From the NCBI GenBank assembly GCA_028565715.1, contig JAOXYC010231015.1, positions 1-10,627 on the forward strand: 10,627 bases of DNA. The letters run 5' to 3'. The stretch comes from Phoronis pallida. Lineage: Eukaryota; Phoronida; Phoronidae. Under the pieces are notes generated by a model. The model was not told the DNA's origin, did no database searches, and worked only from the letters and a program-made list of their open reading frames with translations. This document shows, piece by piece, positions 6,701-10,627 of the stretch (positions are counted from its first letter, which is position 1; every line of letters starts with the position of its first letter). The translations under genes were made by a program, and so were the position numbers.

Positions 6701-9456
6701 GGATTTTTAAATAAAAAACTGGTTACGCTTTGTAATGTTATTTTAAAGGTATGCACTGGTTCCATTCACAAACACATTCACTCTTCAAATTTAATTCGGA
6801 GTTGGTCATAGTGAAACACCCATGTTAGTAAACTCAATCCATTAAGTAACGCCATCCAGCTTGGTAAAGGATTAAGTTTAGTACTTTTTATTTTATTGTT
6901 CACAGTATTTGCATATGACAAATCTCAAAGAAATGAGTTGGATGTTTTAACGTGGTATAAGGTGGTGCTCCAGGCTGATTGGCCATTGTTCGACATTTTT
7001 TCAATTATTTTAAGAAAAAAGTTAAATTTCCAAAAAATGAGAAACCCTTTTGTTAACCGGCTTGTAACAAATAAAATAAAAACAACGACCATTGTTAACT
7101 TAAAGGACAGGGCAACCATTTTTGAATGTATGTCTAGGATGGTTGACAGTGCTACCATTTTAAAATATCCTGACATGTTTCACAACATCTTAGTTGCATG
7201 GTCACAGGTATGAATGACTGTTGGCGCCAAAATCTGTTGATAACAAAGCGTGATGACGTAGACATTGTTTTTACTTTATTTATCAGTACGCTACTCACTG
7301 GAAGAAAACTAATTTCAAATAATGAATGTGTCAATAGAGTACCCATACTCTTTTGAATATTACCACTTTTTGGGGCGTGCATTGAAAATTGGTGTTATTT
7401 AGTGATAATAGCATACTCTATTGCCACAAGAATGAATTGAAATTGTTTGTTATAAGCTGGTTAAAAAAAGGTGTCTCAATTTTAGAAATTTTACTTTTTT
7501 CTTAAAATATTTGAAAAAATGTCAAAAAATGGCCAATTGGTGTTGAGCACCACCATTATCAGCAAACAAAAATGGAATTTGTTACGTAACTGAAATTCCT
7601 TGAATTCAACTATTTCAGATGATCATGAAGTGGATAATAACCAAAGCGATGAAGACGTTGACAAAATAACAAATGGGATTGAAGCTATGGAATTGAATGG
7701 AGACATGACAGTATCTATTGGCAGTAGTGAGGGAGAGGGGAAGCTTTCTGCAAATCGCAGTCCTTACGGAAGCCAGGAAAATGTGGAACAATCGCCATGC
7801 CTTAACGGGAGCCAGGAAAATTTGAAACAATCGTCAAGTCCTAATGGAAGCCAAGAAAATATTAAACAATTATCTGAATGTGCTAGAAACCCACCTTGTT
7901 TGAACCAAAATAATTTGCCAAAAAATCAAAACAATAATAGAACCAATAGTCTAACCAGAAATAGCTCAGAGGATCCAGAAGCATCCGGCCACTCAAAGAA
8001 CTCAAGTGCAACCAGTTCTCCTCAGTTGAATAGAAATAACTCTACCGGCAGTAATGACTGGAAAGCTAGAAACGGTAATTCAGTTAGTCGACATAACAGT
8101 TGCGGAAGTGACCATGGTGCTCCGGGTTCAAAAATAACTAAAGATTGTGACACGGAAGTTGACAAAGAACTGAGACTGAGGACTGAGTCGATGAAGCCTC
8201 TTGCGCCGCTGGAGACAACTAATGTGAAAGCAGCTACATTGATTTCTAGTCTGTGGCAGTTTACCGCCCAGGAATATTTGAGAGATGGTAACAAGTTTGG
8301 GTGTGATGAATGTAGTACTAGGAAGAATCCAGATGCTGGTAAGTTGGCATTGTTCTTTTGAGAAAGTTCTTTTTGAACTGTGCCCTTACTGTCTTCTTCT
8401 TTATCTGGATGATGTCATTTTCTTTGAGATTTTAGAACTCATTTCCTTCATTCACATTACTTACTACTTACTTAGGTCTCTGGGTGCCTAGGTGGCACAT
8501 AAGGCTTCGACAAGAGACCTCCACTGACGCCGGTCCTTTGCTTGTTGTTGAGTTGCATCCCACGTCAGGTTGTGATGTGTCATCTCTCTTGTGACAGACC
8601 TTCAGGTTTCTTTAGGATGGCCCCTAGAGCGCTGACCCTCTGCTGTCCATCGCAGGGAAATTTTTGTGATGGATACATTCATATTAATGTACTTATAAAA
8701 GAAATTTTAGAGCTACAGCTTTGAAAGCGTGTGTCTGAAAGGTATCTTGAAAAATACACATAATAAAAAATATGAATGACTTGCAGAAGACCCAGAGATG
8801 GTGTATACTAATGCCTCAAAACAGATGATGATCTACAGTCCTCCAGCAGTGCTCACTCTTCATATTAAACGATTTCAACAGGTATGTGCAACATGAGGTT
8901 TGAGTTCTAGTGCCAAAAATTGTGTTATCATTCACATACTTTAAGTGGGTCCTGCCTTTTTCTTCTACAAACAAAACACAGCCTTGTAAAGCATACAAGG
9001 TTGTGTTATGTGTTTGTAGTAGAAGAGGCAGGGCCCACTTAGGGTATGTAAATGATAATACAAGTTTAGGCAATGTAGCCCAAAATGTCGGCCTATAGAT
9101 ATTGTATTTTGTAATTAATATTAAAAGTATCCTCAAGTGTTATTATTTAGGACATTTTATAAAAATAAAGAAATGAGCTTATGTTATGAAAAAGGGGCAT
9201 GTTTACTTCATGATACCCTTGTTTTAGGTTGTTGCTTCCAATGGTTGAAATGTTATCTCAAGACTTGGATTTTTACTTTTCAACATTTCGGGCTCCATTC
9301 GAAACTGGGTTTGAAAAATTATTGGAACTTCTTTATGTAGATGTCACAAAATCATTATTTTGTTCCTAGGTTGGTTTTGGATTACGCAAGAATAGTAAGA
9401 TTGTAGAATTTCCCATGGAGCTGGACATAGCTCCATTCTGTTCTTCAAAATGTAGG
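690..9456 (+). CDS. USP16: USP16/USP45-type ubiquitin carboxyl-terminal hydrolase, 16 exons, 3' partial
   Basis: Cysteine protease that removes ubiquitin from proteins. In vertebrates USP16 deubiquitinates histone H2A and USP45 acts on ERCC1; invertebrates often have one gene for both, so the symbol marks the family. Exons: 690-780, 1146-1228, 1464-1556, 1876-2143, 2410-2597, 3048-3185, 3452-3588, 4227-4314, 4471-4561, 5075-5163, 5538-5594, 5820-5936, 6486-6564, 7619-8338, 8787-8881, 9370-9456. All junctions are GT...AG and the frame stays open for 807 codons. Visible in order: zinc-finger UBP (about 31-135), Cys box [16 protein letters not shown] (226-241, nucleophile Cys234), QQQDSHELL (341-349), CEEC (417-420), polar insert (about 442-690), CDEC (735-738), LTLHIKRF (769-776) and [11 protein letters not shown]. 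The catalytic His box and stop lie past the window. The MPGKRTRK start resembles the USP16 N-terminus more than that of USP45. Confidence 0.93.
781..1145 (+). other. Intron 1
   Basis: 365-bp AT-rich intron, donor GTAATT and acceptor TTTTGTTCTAG. No repeat, RNA gene or secondary coding sequence was seen. Confidence 0.75.
1146..1228 (+). CDS. USP16: USP16/45 exon 2: start of zinc-finger UBP
   Basis: Completes Asp31 and encodes residues to 58. [19 protein letters not shown] begins the zinc-finger UBP with its Cys33 and His35 ligands; the exon ends at ARCE, whose Cys57 pairs with Cys60 of exon 3 as a CxxC. Acceptor TTCTAG at 1145, donor GAG|GTAAGT (phase 0). Reading continues into the intron without a stop until about 1321, which explains a longer spurious frame at this site. 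Confidence 0.9.
1464..1556 (+). CDS. USP16: USP16/45 exon 3: zinc-finger UBP core
   Basis: Residues 59-89. KCKE supplies Cys60. After a variable Gly/Ala/Asp loop comes [11 protein letters not shown], with Cys83 and Cys86, equivalent to the WLCLKCG motif of USP16/USP45. The exon is 93 bp, phase 0 at both ends. Acceptor AAATTTCAG, donor CTG|GTGAGT. Confidence 0.92.
1557..1875 (+). other. Intron 3
   Basis: 319-bp intron between donor GTGAGT and acceptor TTTGTCTTAG. Nothing beyond ordinary AT-rich intron sequence was seen. Confidence 0.75.
1876..2143 (+). CDS. USP16: USP16/45 exon 4: zinc-finger UBP C-terminal half and linker
   Basis: Residues 90-178. GCGR (Cys91), HQHALEH (His99, His103), His112 and WCYNCDNEV (Cys125, Cys128) complete the zinc-finger UBP. 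With the earlier Cys and His residues this is the full zinc ligand set expected for a ubiquitin-binding zinc finger of the USP16/45 type. [13 protein letters not shown] matches the conserved helix after the finger. The last 35 or so residues are Gly/Lys/His-rich linker. Donor CAAG|GTATGT (phase 1). Confidence 0.95.
2410..2597 (+). CDS. USP16: USP16/45 exon 5: linker and catalytic Cys box
   Basis: Residues 179-241. An acidic and Thr-rich linker leads into [20 protein letters not shown], the USP Cys box. The codon TGC at 2574-2576 is the catalytic Cys234, and Asn229 and Asn232 of NLGN are the conserved residues near the oxyanion hole. The exon ends exactly after VMQ and the next begins NLSHT, the same break as VMQ/NL in vertebrate USP16/45. 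Acceptor TTAATTTCAG, donor CAG|GTATAG (phase 0). Confidence 0.96.
2598..3047 (+). other. Intron 5
   Basis: 450-bp intron. It contains a 64-bp tandem duplication (2764-2891, listed separately) and otherwise AT-rich sequence with no coding or RNA signal. The acceptor is TTTATTTCTATTTCAG. Confidence 0.75.
2764..2891 (+). repeat. Two-copy 64-bp tandem duplication in intron 5
   Basis: Unit 2764-2827 and unit 2828-2891 both start CTGTTTTCT and end GCAAGATACAAACT. By direct comparison 53 of 64 positions agree, with no gap. It is an old local duplication; no third copy is visible on either side. Confidence 0.85.
3048..3185 (+). CDS. USP16: USP16/45 exon 6: post-Cys-box helix and variable loop
   Basis: Residues 242-287. 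[12 protein letters not shown] continues the helix after the Cys box, corresponding to the NLAQT...L segment of the family. The rest is a poorly conserved loop with an acidic DEMMEDK end. 138 bp, phase 0 on both sides; acceptor ATTTCAG, donor ACG|GTACGG. Confidence 0.88.
3296..3360 (+). repeat. tRNA-like fragment in intron 6 (SINE head or tRNA pseudogene)
   Basis: TAGCTCAGTTGG at 3302-3313 is an exact pol III A-box. GCTC...GAGC around it forms a perfect four-base-pair D arm. GGTTGAATTCA at 3344-3354 resembles a B-box GGTTCGAATCC that has lost one C. The anticodon and T arms do not fold, so this is not a usable tRNA. It lies in an intron on the gene strand, as expected for a decayed tRNA-derived SINE. 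Confidence 0.55.
3452..3588 (+). CDS. USP16: USP16/45 exon 7: catalytic domain
   Basis: Residues 288-332 plus two bases. [10 protein letters not shown] corresponds to the ALFLFLHSMKE-like helix, and [12 protein letters not shown] to the SPKVLFNQLCQK segment seen in USP45. The codon for Lys333 is split AA|A across the intron (phase 2), so the reading passes correctly into [11 protein letters not shown]. Acceptor GATTTCAG, donor AAAAA|GTGAGT. Confidence 0.93.
3589..4226 (+). other. Intron 7
   Basis: 638-bp intron containing a TA-flanked inverted-repeat element at 3653-3781. The remaining 440 bp downstream of it show no coding or RNA feature. Confidence 0.75.
3653..3781. mobile_element. 129-bp MITE with TA target duplication, mariner-like
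   Basis: The left end CAGTTACATTCTTTGAGAAC (3653-3672) is the reverse complement of the right end 3762-3781 at 16 of 20 positions. Both ends are flanked directly by TA (3651-3652 and 3782-3783), the target duplication of Tc1/mariner-type transposons. The interior is less AT-rich than the surrounding intron and encodes nothing. This is inferred to be a non-autonomous, presumably inactive element; assignment to a superfamily rests only on the TA flanks. Confidence 0.65.
4227..4314 (+). CDS. USP16: USP16/45 exon 8: QQQD box
   Basis: Residues 333-362. [27 protein letters not shown] is the conserved Gln/Asp box of USP domains, nearly the KAPRFKDFQQQDSQELL segment of vertebrate USP16/45. Acceptor AATATTTCAG, donor AAG|GTGAAT (phase 0). 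Confidence 0.96.
4471..4561 (+). CDS. USP16: USP16/45 exon 9: catalytic domain
   Basis: Residues 363-392 plus one base. [11 protein letters not shown] aligns with the KRIQASILKAF-type stretch that follows the QQQD box in USP45, and [10 protein letters not shown] leads into the conserved YG of the next exon. Acceptor TTTTTTTCAG, donor AGAG|GTAACT (phase 1). Confidence 0.9.
4562..5074 (+). other. Intron 9
   Basis: 513-bp intron with an inverted-repeat element at 4592-4772. Reading on the opposite strand at 4820-5011 is open but shows no family signature. No other feature was seen. The acceptor is TTGCTGTTTTTCAG. Confidence 0.75.
4592..4772. mobile_element. 181-bp inverted-repeat element, probable MITE
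   Basis: AAAGCTGAGGTTTCACTTTC at 4592-4611, with the A at 4612, returns inverted at 4752-4772; 19 of 21 positions agree. The interior (about 140 bp) includes GGTGATCGGGTCATCCCGCT and encodes nothing. No convincing direct target duplication was found next to the ends, so the boundaries and the transposon superfamily are uncertain. A chance 21-bp inverted match at this distance is unlikely. Confidence 0.5.
5075..5163 (+). CDS. USP16: USP16/45 exon 10: first CxxC of the catalytic-domain zinc site
   Basis: Completes Glu393 and runs to Thr422. [24 protein letters not shown] matches the FIDRIFIGELTSTVMCEEC region of USP45. Cys417 and Cys420 form half of a four-cysteine structural zinc site; the other half (Cys735, Cys738) lies over 300 residues later, in exon 14. 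Acceptor TTTTTCAG, donor ACA|GTGAGT (phase 0). Confidence 0.95.
5164..5537 (+). other. Intron 10
   Basis: 374-bp AT-rich intron with several T runs, donor GTGAGT and acceptor TTTCTTTTTCAG. No repeat or gene was recognised. Confidence 0.75.
5538..5594 (+). CDS. USP16: USP16/45 exon 11: DLSLPI strand
   Basis: Small 57-bp exon, residues 423-441. [19 protein letters not shown] is the family's conserved PFIDISLPIIEE strand. Phase 0 on both sides; acceptor CTTTTTCAG, donor AAG|GTAGAT. Confidence 0.94.
5820..5936 (+). CDS. USP16: USP16/45 exon 12: start of polar insert
   Basis: Residues 442-480. Low conservation; the C-terminal half ([15 protein letters not shown]) is very Lys-rich and with exon 13 makes a basic tract of about 26 residues that could be a nuclear localisation signal, consistent with the known nuclear role of USP16. 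That role is inferred. Phase 0 on both sides; acceptor ATATTTTTTCAG, donor AAA|GTAAGA. Confidence 0.8.
5937..6485 (+). other. Intron 12
   Basis: 549-bp intron. It holds a TA-flanked 124-bp inverted-repeat element at 6313-6436; the rest is AT-rich without recognisable content. The acceptor is TTGATGTTTTCAG. Confidence 0.75.
6313..6436. mobile_element. 124-bp TA-flanked MITE with GTGCTCGGA ends
   Basis: GTGCTCGGA at 6313-6321 and its perfect inverse TCCGAGCAC at 6428-6436 are flanked by TA on both sides (6311-6312, 6437-6438). Inside, ATCGGTCG and CGACCGAT form a second inverted pair near 6363 and 6400, so the element is partly self-complementary. The interior is richer in CG dinucleotides than the host intron. 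Ends and TA duplication fit a non-autonomous Tc1/mariner-type element; no coding capacity. Confidence 0.65.
6486..6564 (+). CDS. USP16: USP16/45 exon 13: basic then acidic insert
   Basis: Residues 481-506 plus one base. [10 protein letters not shown] extends the basic tract of exon 12, then the sequence turns acidic ([14 protein letters not shown]). This belongs to the variable insert of the USP domain, where vertebrate USP16 and USP45 also carry long disordered sequence. Acceptor TTTTCAG, donor GAAG|GTTTGT (phase 1), matching exon 14. Confidence 0.75.
6565..7618 (+). other. Intron 13
   Basis: The largest complete intron (1054 bp); more than half of it is one inverted-repeat element (6961-7554). 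The AT-rich left part (6565-6960) contains two weakly similar TTTTTAAATTCA segments near 6606 and 6658 and nothing else recognised. The acceptor TTCAACTATTTCAG follows the element by about 50 bp. Confidence 0.75.
6961..7554. mobile_element. 594-bp element with about 110-bp terminal inverted repeats
   Basis: The left arm 6961-7071 and right arm 7445-7554 are reverse complements. The outer 75 bases agree at about 65 positions, starting GGTGGTGCTC and ending GAGCACCACC, and similarity continues inward through the AACCGGCTTGTAACAAA region. Between about 7327 and 7425 a second, shorter inverted pair (CAATAGAGTA and TACTCTATTG) is nested. A 105-codon frame at 6896-7213 crosses the left arm and shows no transposase signature. 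Interpreted as a non-autonomous DNA transposon or large MITE; no clear target duplication (left flank GTATAA, right flank ATTATC). Confidence 0.75.
7619..8338 (+). CDS. USP16: USP16/45 exon 14: long disordered insert and second CxxC
   Basis: 720-bp exon, residues 507-746, phase 1 at both ends, so its length is a multiple of three. The first 180 or so residues are Asn/Ser/Gln-rich, acidic at the start ([16 protein letters not shown]) and contain three 13-residue repeats (557-595). Conservation returns near 700: [34 protein letters not shown] matches the YQFTSMELLMGNNKLLCENC segment of USP45. Cys735 and Cys738 complete the zinc site begun in exon 10. Acceptor AACTATTTCAG, donor GCTG|GTAAGT. Confidence 0.92.
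7768..7884 (+). repeat. USP16: Three 39-bp coding repeats (13-residue unit) in exon 14
   Basis: Units 7768-7806, 7807-7845 and 7846-7884 each begin GGNAGCCANGAAAAT and encode GSQEN followed by a variable residue, (E/K)Q and a Ser/Pro-rich tail ending in Asn in the first two. Frame is kept because the unit is 13 codons. The first two units are the most alike; the third has diverged in its tail. It is a tandem expansion inside the disordered part of the USP insert. Confidence 0.88.
8455..8670 (-). mobile_element. 5'-truncated LINE 3' end (reverse transcriptase C-terminus plus TAAG tail)
   Basis: On the minus strand, 8670 to 8488 reads as the end of a LINE ORF2: [18 protein letters not shown], a stop, [20 protein letters not shown], then [17 protein letters not shown] and a TAG stop at 8488-8490. 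The order RSRGxPK, LTW, DRxxWRSLVxALCA is typical of the region after the reverse transcriptase domain in many invertebrate non-LTR elements. The in-frame TGA (8602-8604) sits where these proteins usually have Trp. After the stop comes a short 3' UTR and a TAAGTAAGTAGTAAGTAA tail, as expected for LINEs ending in short tandem repeats. Clade not assigned. Confidence 0.8.
8488..8670 (-). pseudogene. LINE ORF2 C-terminal relic
   Basis: 61-codon remnant of a non-LTR retrotransposon polyprotein, broken by one in-frame stop at 8602-8604 and missing everything upstream. It lies within a host intron in antisense orientation and cannot be expressed as a working protein. The C-terminal motif [12 protein letters not shown] followed directly by a stop is the strongest evidence. 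Confidence 0.75.
8787..8881 (+). CDS. USP16: USP16/45 exon 15: LTLHIKRF block
   Basis: Residues 747-778. [27 protein letters not shown] matches the VYTNARKQLLISAVPAVLILHLKRFHQ stretch of USP45. The L-x-L-H-x-K-R-F block is a core beta strand of USP domains that precedes the catalytic His by about 60-100 residues. Codon 747 is split G|AA with exon 14. Acceptor TTGCAG, donor CAG|GTATGT (phase 0). Confidence 0.96.
8882..9369 (+). other. Intron 15
   Basis: 488-bp intron with a 162-bp hairpin at 8911-9072. Frames open on both strands across the hairpin are by-products of its palindromic sequence. The remainder (9073-9369) shows nothing recognisable. Acceptor TTTTGTTCCTAG. Confidence 0.75.
8911..9072. 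mobile_element. 162-bp foldback hairpin element
   Basis: The arm 8911-8988 and the arm 8994-9072 are reverse complements with roughly 80-85% identity, separated by only five bases (AAGCA). Landmarks are TTATCATTCACATAC with GTATGTAAATGATAA, AAGTGGGTCCTGCC with GGCAGGGCCCACTT, and CCTTGTA with TACAAGG at the tip. Such a long stem with a minimal loop is typical of palindromic MITEs. No clear target duplication. In the pre-mRNA it would fold into a duplex of nearly 80 bp. Confidence 0.7.
9370..9456 (+). CDS. USP16: USP16/45 exon 16: last exon in the window
   Basis: Residues 779-807. [20 protein letters not shown] then APFCSSKC matches the [27 protein letters not shown] block of USP45. Acceptor TTCCTAG, donor AGG|GTGAGT (phase 0). 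In the family the next coding sequence is the YGLYGIVEHSG...HYTAY region with the catalytic His; no such sequence was found to the right of this exon. Confidence 0.95.
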
Positions 9457-9929
9457 GTGAGTATACACTTGTGAAAGATTACTGAAGGAAATGGATAGAA
9501 GTATGTCTGCCTTAAATTTGGAAAACTGTTTCTTCACAATAGGCTAGCTATTACTAGTTTTCTTACCAAAAGATATTTCAATTGCATGCTTTGAGTTAAT
9601 TTGTCTTTTTCACAAAACGCCTTTTACAGTAGTTTTTATTGTCGATTCAAAACTTGTTTTCCAAAATACATTCAAACAAGAGTAATTTGTAGTTGATTCT
9701 GTTGCTAAGTTTTGGTTTGATAATAATTATGAAAAGGATCAAGAGTCAAAATTCACAATCTATATCATCAGATTATGCCTGACAATTTGAATTAGAAATA
9801 ACCCCAAGTATTGTTTATTTTTGCTCTCCCTATTATACTACATCTTCATACTTATTATGTTAGTTTTTGGCCATATGGTGAGTATAAAGTTGAAGACGAT
9901 GAACAACACAATATTCATAGTGGAAGAAA

Positions 9930-9962
9930 GACGTTTCGATATATTCTCATATCATCATTAGG
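9930..9962 (-). ncRNA. Degraded hammerhead-ribozyme-like motif of a Penelope-like element
   Basis: On the minus strand the order is CTAATGA (9955-9961), a short GATAT...ATATC stem, GAAA (9934-9937) and CGTC. This resembles the hammerhead core CUGANGA, stem II, GAAA, with one core base changed (CTAATGA for CTGATGA). Hammerhead motifs are known in the terminal repeats of Penelope-like elements. The stem III partner and cleavage site could not be identified, so only part of the motif is supported. Its position just downstream of the relic at 10047-10172, on the same strand, strengthens the reading. Confidence 0.4.
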
Positions 9963-10046
9963 TAATATACAATGATCAGCAAAATATAGATATACAGCTA
10001 CATCAAAATGCATGTCTGTTCACAGTGAGTGTAAGAGTGAAAGTGA

Positions 10047-10172
10047 TCACCACAACTGTAGATTGAAAGAACCCCCATTTCTATTAAGGCTTAACTCAGC
10101 ATGAGCCTCCTTTATATGTATTGACTCTCGAATAAGATCTATCGTAAACCTACCTTTTCTGGTCTGTATCTA
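10047..10172 (-). pseudogene. Penelope-like element ORF C-terminal relic (GIY-YIG endonuclease end)
   Basis: Read on the minus strand from 10172 to 10047 between two stops: GRFTIDLIRESIHIKEAHAE then LSLNRNGGSFNLQLW. The pattern IREaIxI...LNRxGGxxxL is the characteristic C-terminal end of Penelope-like retroelement proteins, after the GIY-YIG endonuclease. Just upstream, another frame gives TTLDTDQKR, which would continue naturally into FTIDLIRE, so a small frameshift near AGGTAGG (about 10149-10156) is likely. Short, decayed and antisense to the host gene; the alternative is chance similarity, but the match is specific. Confidence 0.6.
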
Positions 10173-10337
10173 AGGTGGTACAGTTATGTCCCCAAGAGGC
10201 ACAAAACTCTATTAGTTAACACTTTATTGTGTAGGTCTTGGAGAATTTGTAGTAACCTTGAACTTTTTAATGATGAGGTTAAATTCATTAAATCTATTTT
10301 GTTAAAGATACTGTCTCCTTGTTGGTGAGGATCTGGG

Positions 10338-10627
10338 GTCAAAATTCAAATCAAATAGAAATTGTGTATACAAGTCCTTTGATGAATATATTTAACCTGC
10401 ATCTTAGTAAAAAAATTCAAAAAAAAACAGTAAAGGGGTAAATTTGAGCTTTTTATCCTAAAATGTGTAAATTTCAAAAACCTTCTTGTGCGAGAAGGTT
10501 TTTTTGGATACAAAGAACTCAAATTTACCCCTTGACCGATTTTTTTGAACTTTTTGACTATGATGCAGGTTAATTATATTCATCAAAGGACTCATACACA
10601 AAAATTCTAGTTGATTTGAATTTTGAC
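10338..10627. mobile_element. About 290-bp palindrome running to the window edge
   Basis: The left arm 10338-10486 is the reverse complement of the right arm 10493-10627 with few changes and some small indels. Examples are GTCAAAATTCAAATCAA at 10338 versus TTGATTTGAATTTTGAC at the edge, GTCCTTTGATGAATAT versus ATATTCATCAAAGGAC, and AGGGGTAAATTTGAG versus CTCAAATTTACCCCT. The tip is CCTTCT-TGTGCG-AGAAGG. Outer limits are unknown because the right arm ends exactly at the window edge. Interpreted as a palindromic MITE or a local inverted duplication. Confidence 0.7.

Larger units (their letters stand above)
8339..8786 (+). other. Intron 14
   Basis: 448-bp intron; its middle (8455-8670) is a minus-strand LINE fragment that is clearly more GC-rich than the flanks. 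Donor GTAAGT, acceptor GACTTGCAG. Confidence 0.78.
9457..10627 (+). other. Intron 16, cut by window edge
   Basis: At least 1171 bp long, starting at donor GTGAGT. The left part (9457-9900) is AT-rich with no recognised feature. It is followed by a minus-strand Penelope-like relic (about 9930-10200) and a long palindrome (10338 to the edge). No acceptor followed by the USP His box was found, so the next exon must lie outside. Confidence 0.7.

Noticed and set aside
6896-7213. 105-codon plus-strand frame in intron 13 as a possible gene or exon
   Set aside because: It runs through the left terminal inverted repeat of the 594-bp element, has no recognisable domain, and exons 13 and 14 join in phase without it.
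8910-9098. 62-codon plus-strand frame in intron 15
   Set aside because: It coincides with the foldback element and mirrors the minus-strand frame; not a coding exon.
8816-9136. 106-codon minus-strand frame over exon 15 and intron 15
   Set aside because: It overlaps the hairpin, whose palindromic sequence opens frames on both strands, and is antisense to a conserved exon.
9930-9962. Active hammerhead ribozyme
   Set aside because: A core base is changed (CTAATGA) and stem III and the cleavage site are not identifiable; listed only as a degraded motif.
9457-10627. Terminal USP exon with the HYxAY histidine box
   Set aside because: No frame in this region gives the YGLYG...EHSG...HYTAY pattern; the exon must be outside the window.

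Overview
The window is eukaryotic, almost certainly from an invertebrate animal. One AT-rich intron-containing gene runs left to right across nearly all of it, with GT...AG introns of about 150 to 1050 bp. The introns carry relics of Penelope-like and LINE retroelements, tRNA-like sequences and several small inverted-repeat DNA elements. That mix is common in molluscs, annelids and other marine invertebrates, but the sequence alone does not fix the phylum.

The gene is an orthologue of the vertebrate USP16/USP45 pair: a ubiquitin-specific protease with an N-terminal zinc-finger UBP domain followed by a USP catalytic domain. Sixteen coding exons join in one open frame from an ATG at 690 to 9456, giving 807 residues. 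The zinc-finger UBP is encoded by exons 2-4, and the catalytic Cys box (Cys234) closes exon 5. The QQQDSHELL box is in exon 8. Zinc-binding CxxC pairs lie in exons 10 and 14, with a large polar, low-complexity insert between them in exons 12-14. Exons 15-16 encode the LTLHIKRF and [11 protein letters not shown] blocks. The exons with the catalytic His and Asp/Asn and the stop codon lie beyond the right edge, so the gene is partial at its 3' end.

Upstream (1-636) is a non-coding flank with a tRNA-like pol III box pair. A splice acceptor near 636 suggests that the start codon sits in the second exon of the transcript.

The introns carry the rest of the content: a 64-bp tandem duplication (intron 5), a tRNA-like A-box fragment (intron 6) and a 129-bp TA-flanked MITE (intron 7). 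They also hold a 181-bp inverted-repeat element (intron 9), a 124-bp TA-flanked MITE (intron 12), a 594-bp element with about 110-bp terminal inverted repeats (intron 13), a 5'-truncated LINE 3' end on the minus strand (intron 14) and a 162-bp near-perfect hairpin (intron 15). Intron 16, cut by the window edge, holds a minus-strand Penelope-like relic, made of a GIY-YIG-type C-terminus followed by a degraded hammerhead-like motif, and a roughly 290-bp palindrome.

There is no sign of a new multi-gene system. What stands out is the diversity of small foldback elements packed into one housekeeping gene.
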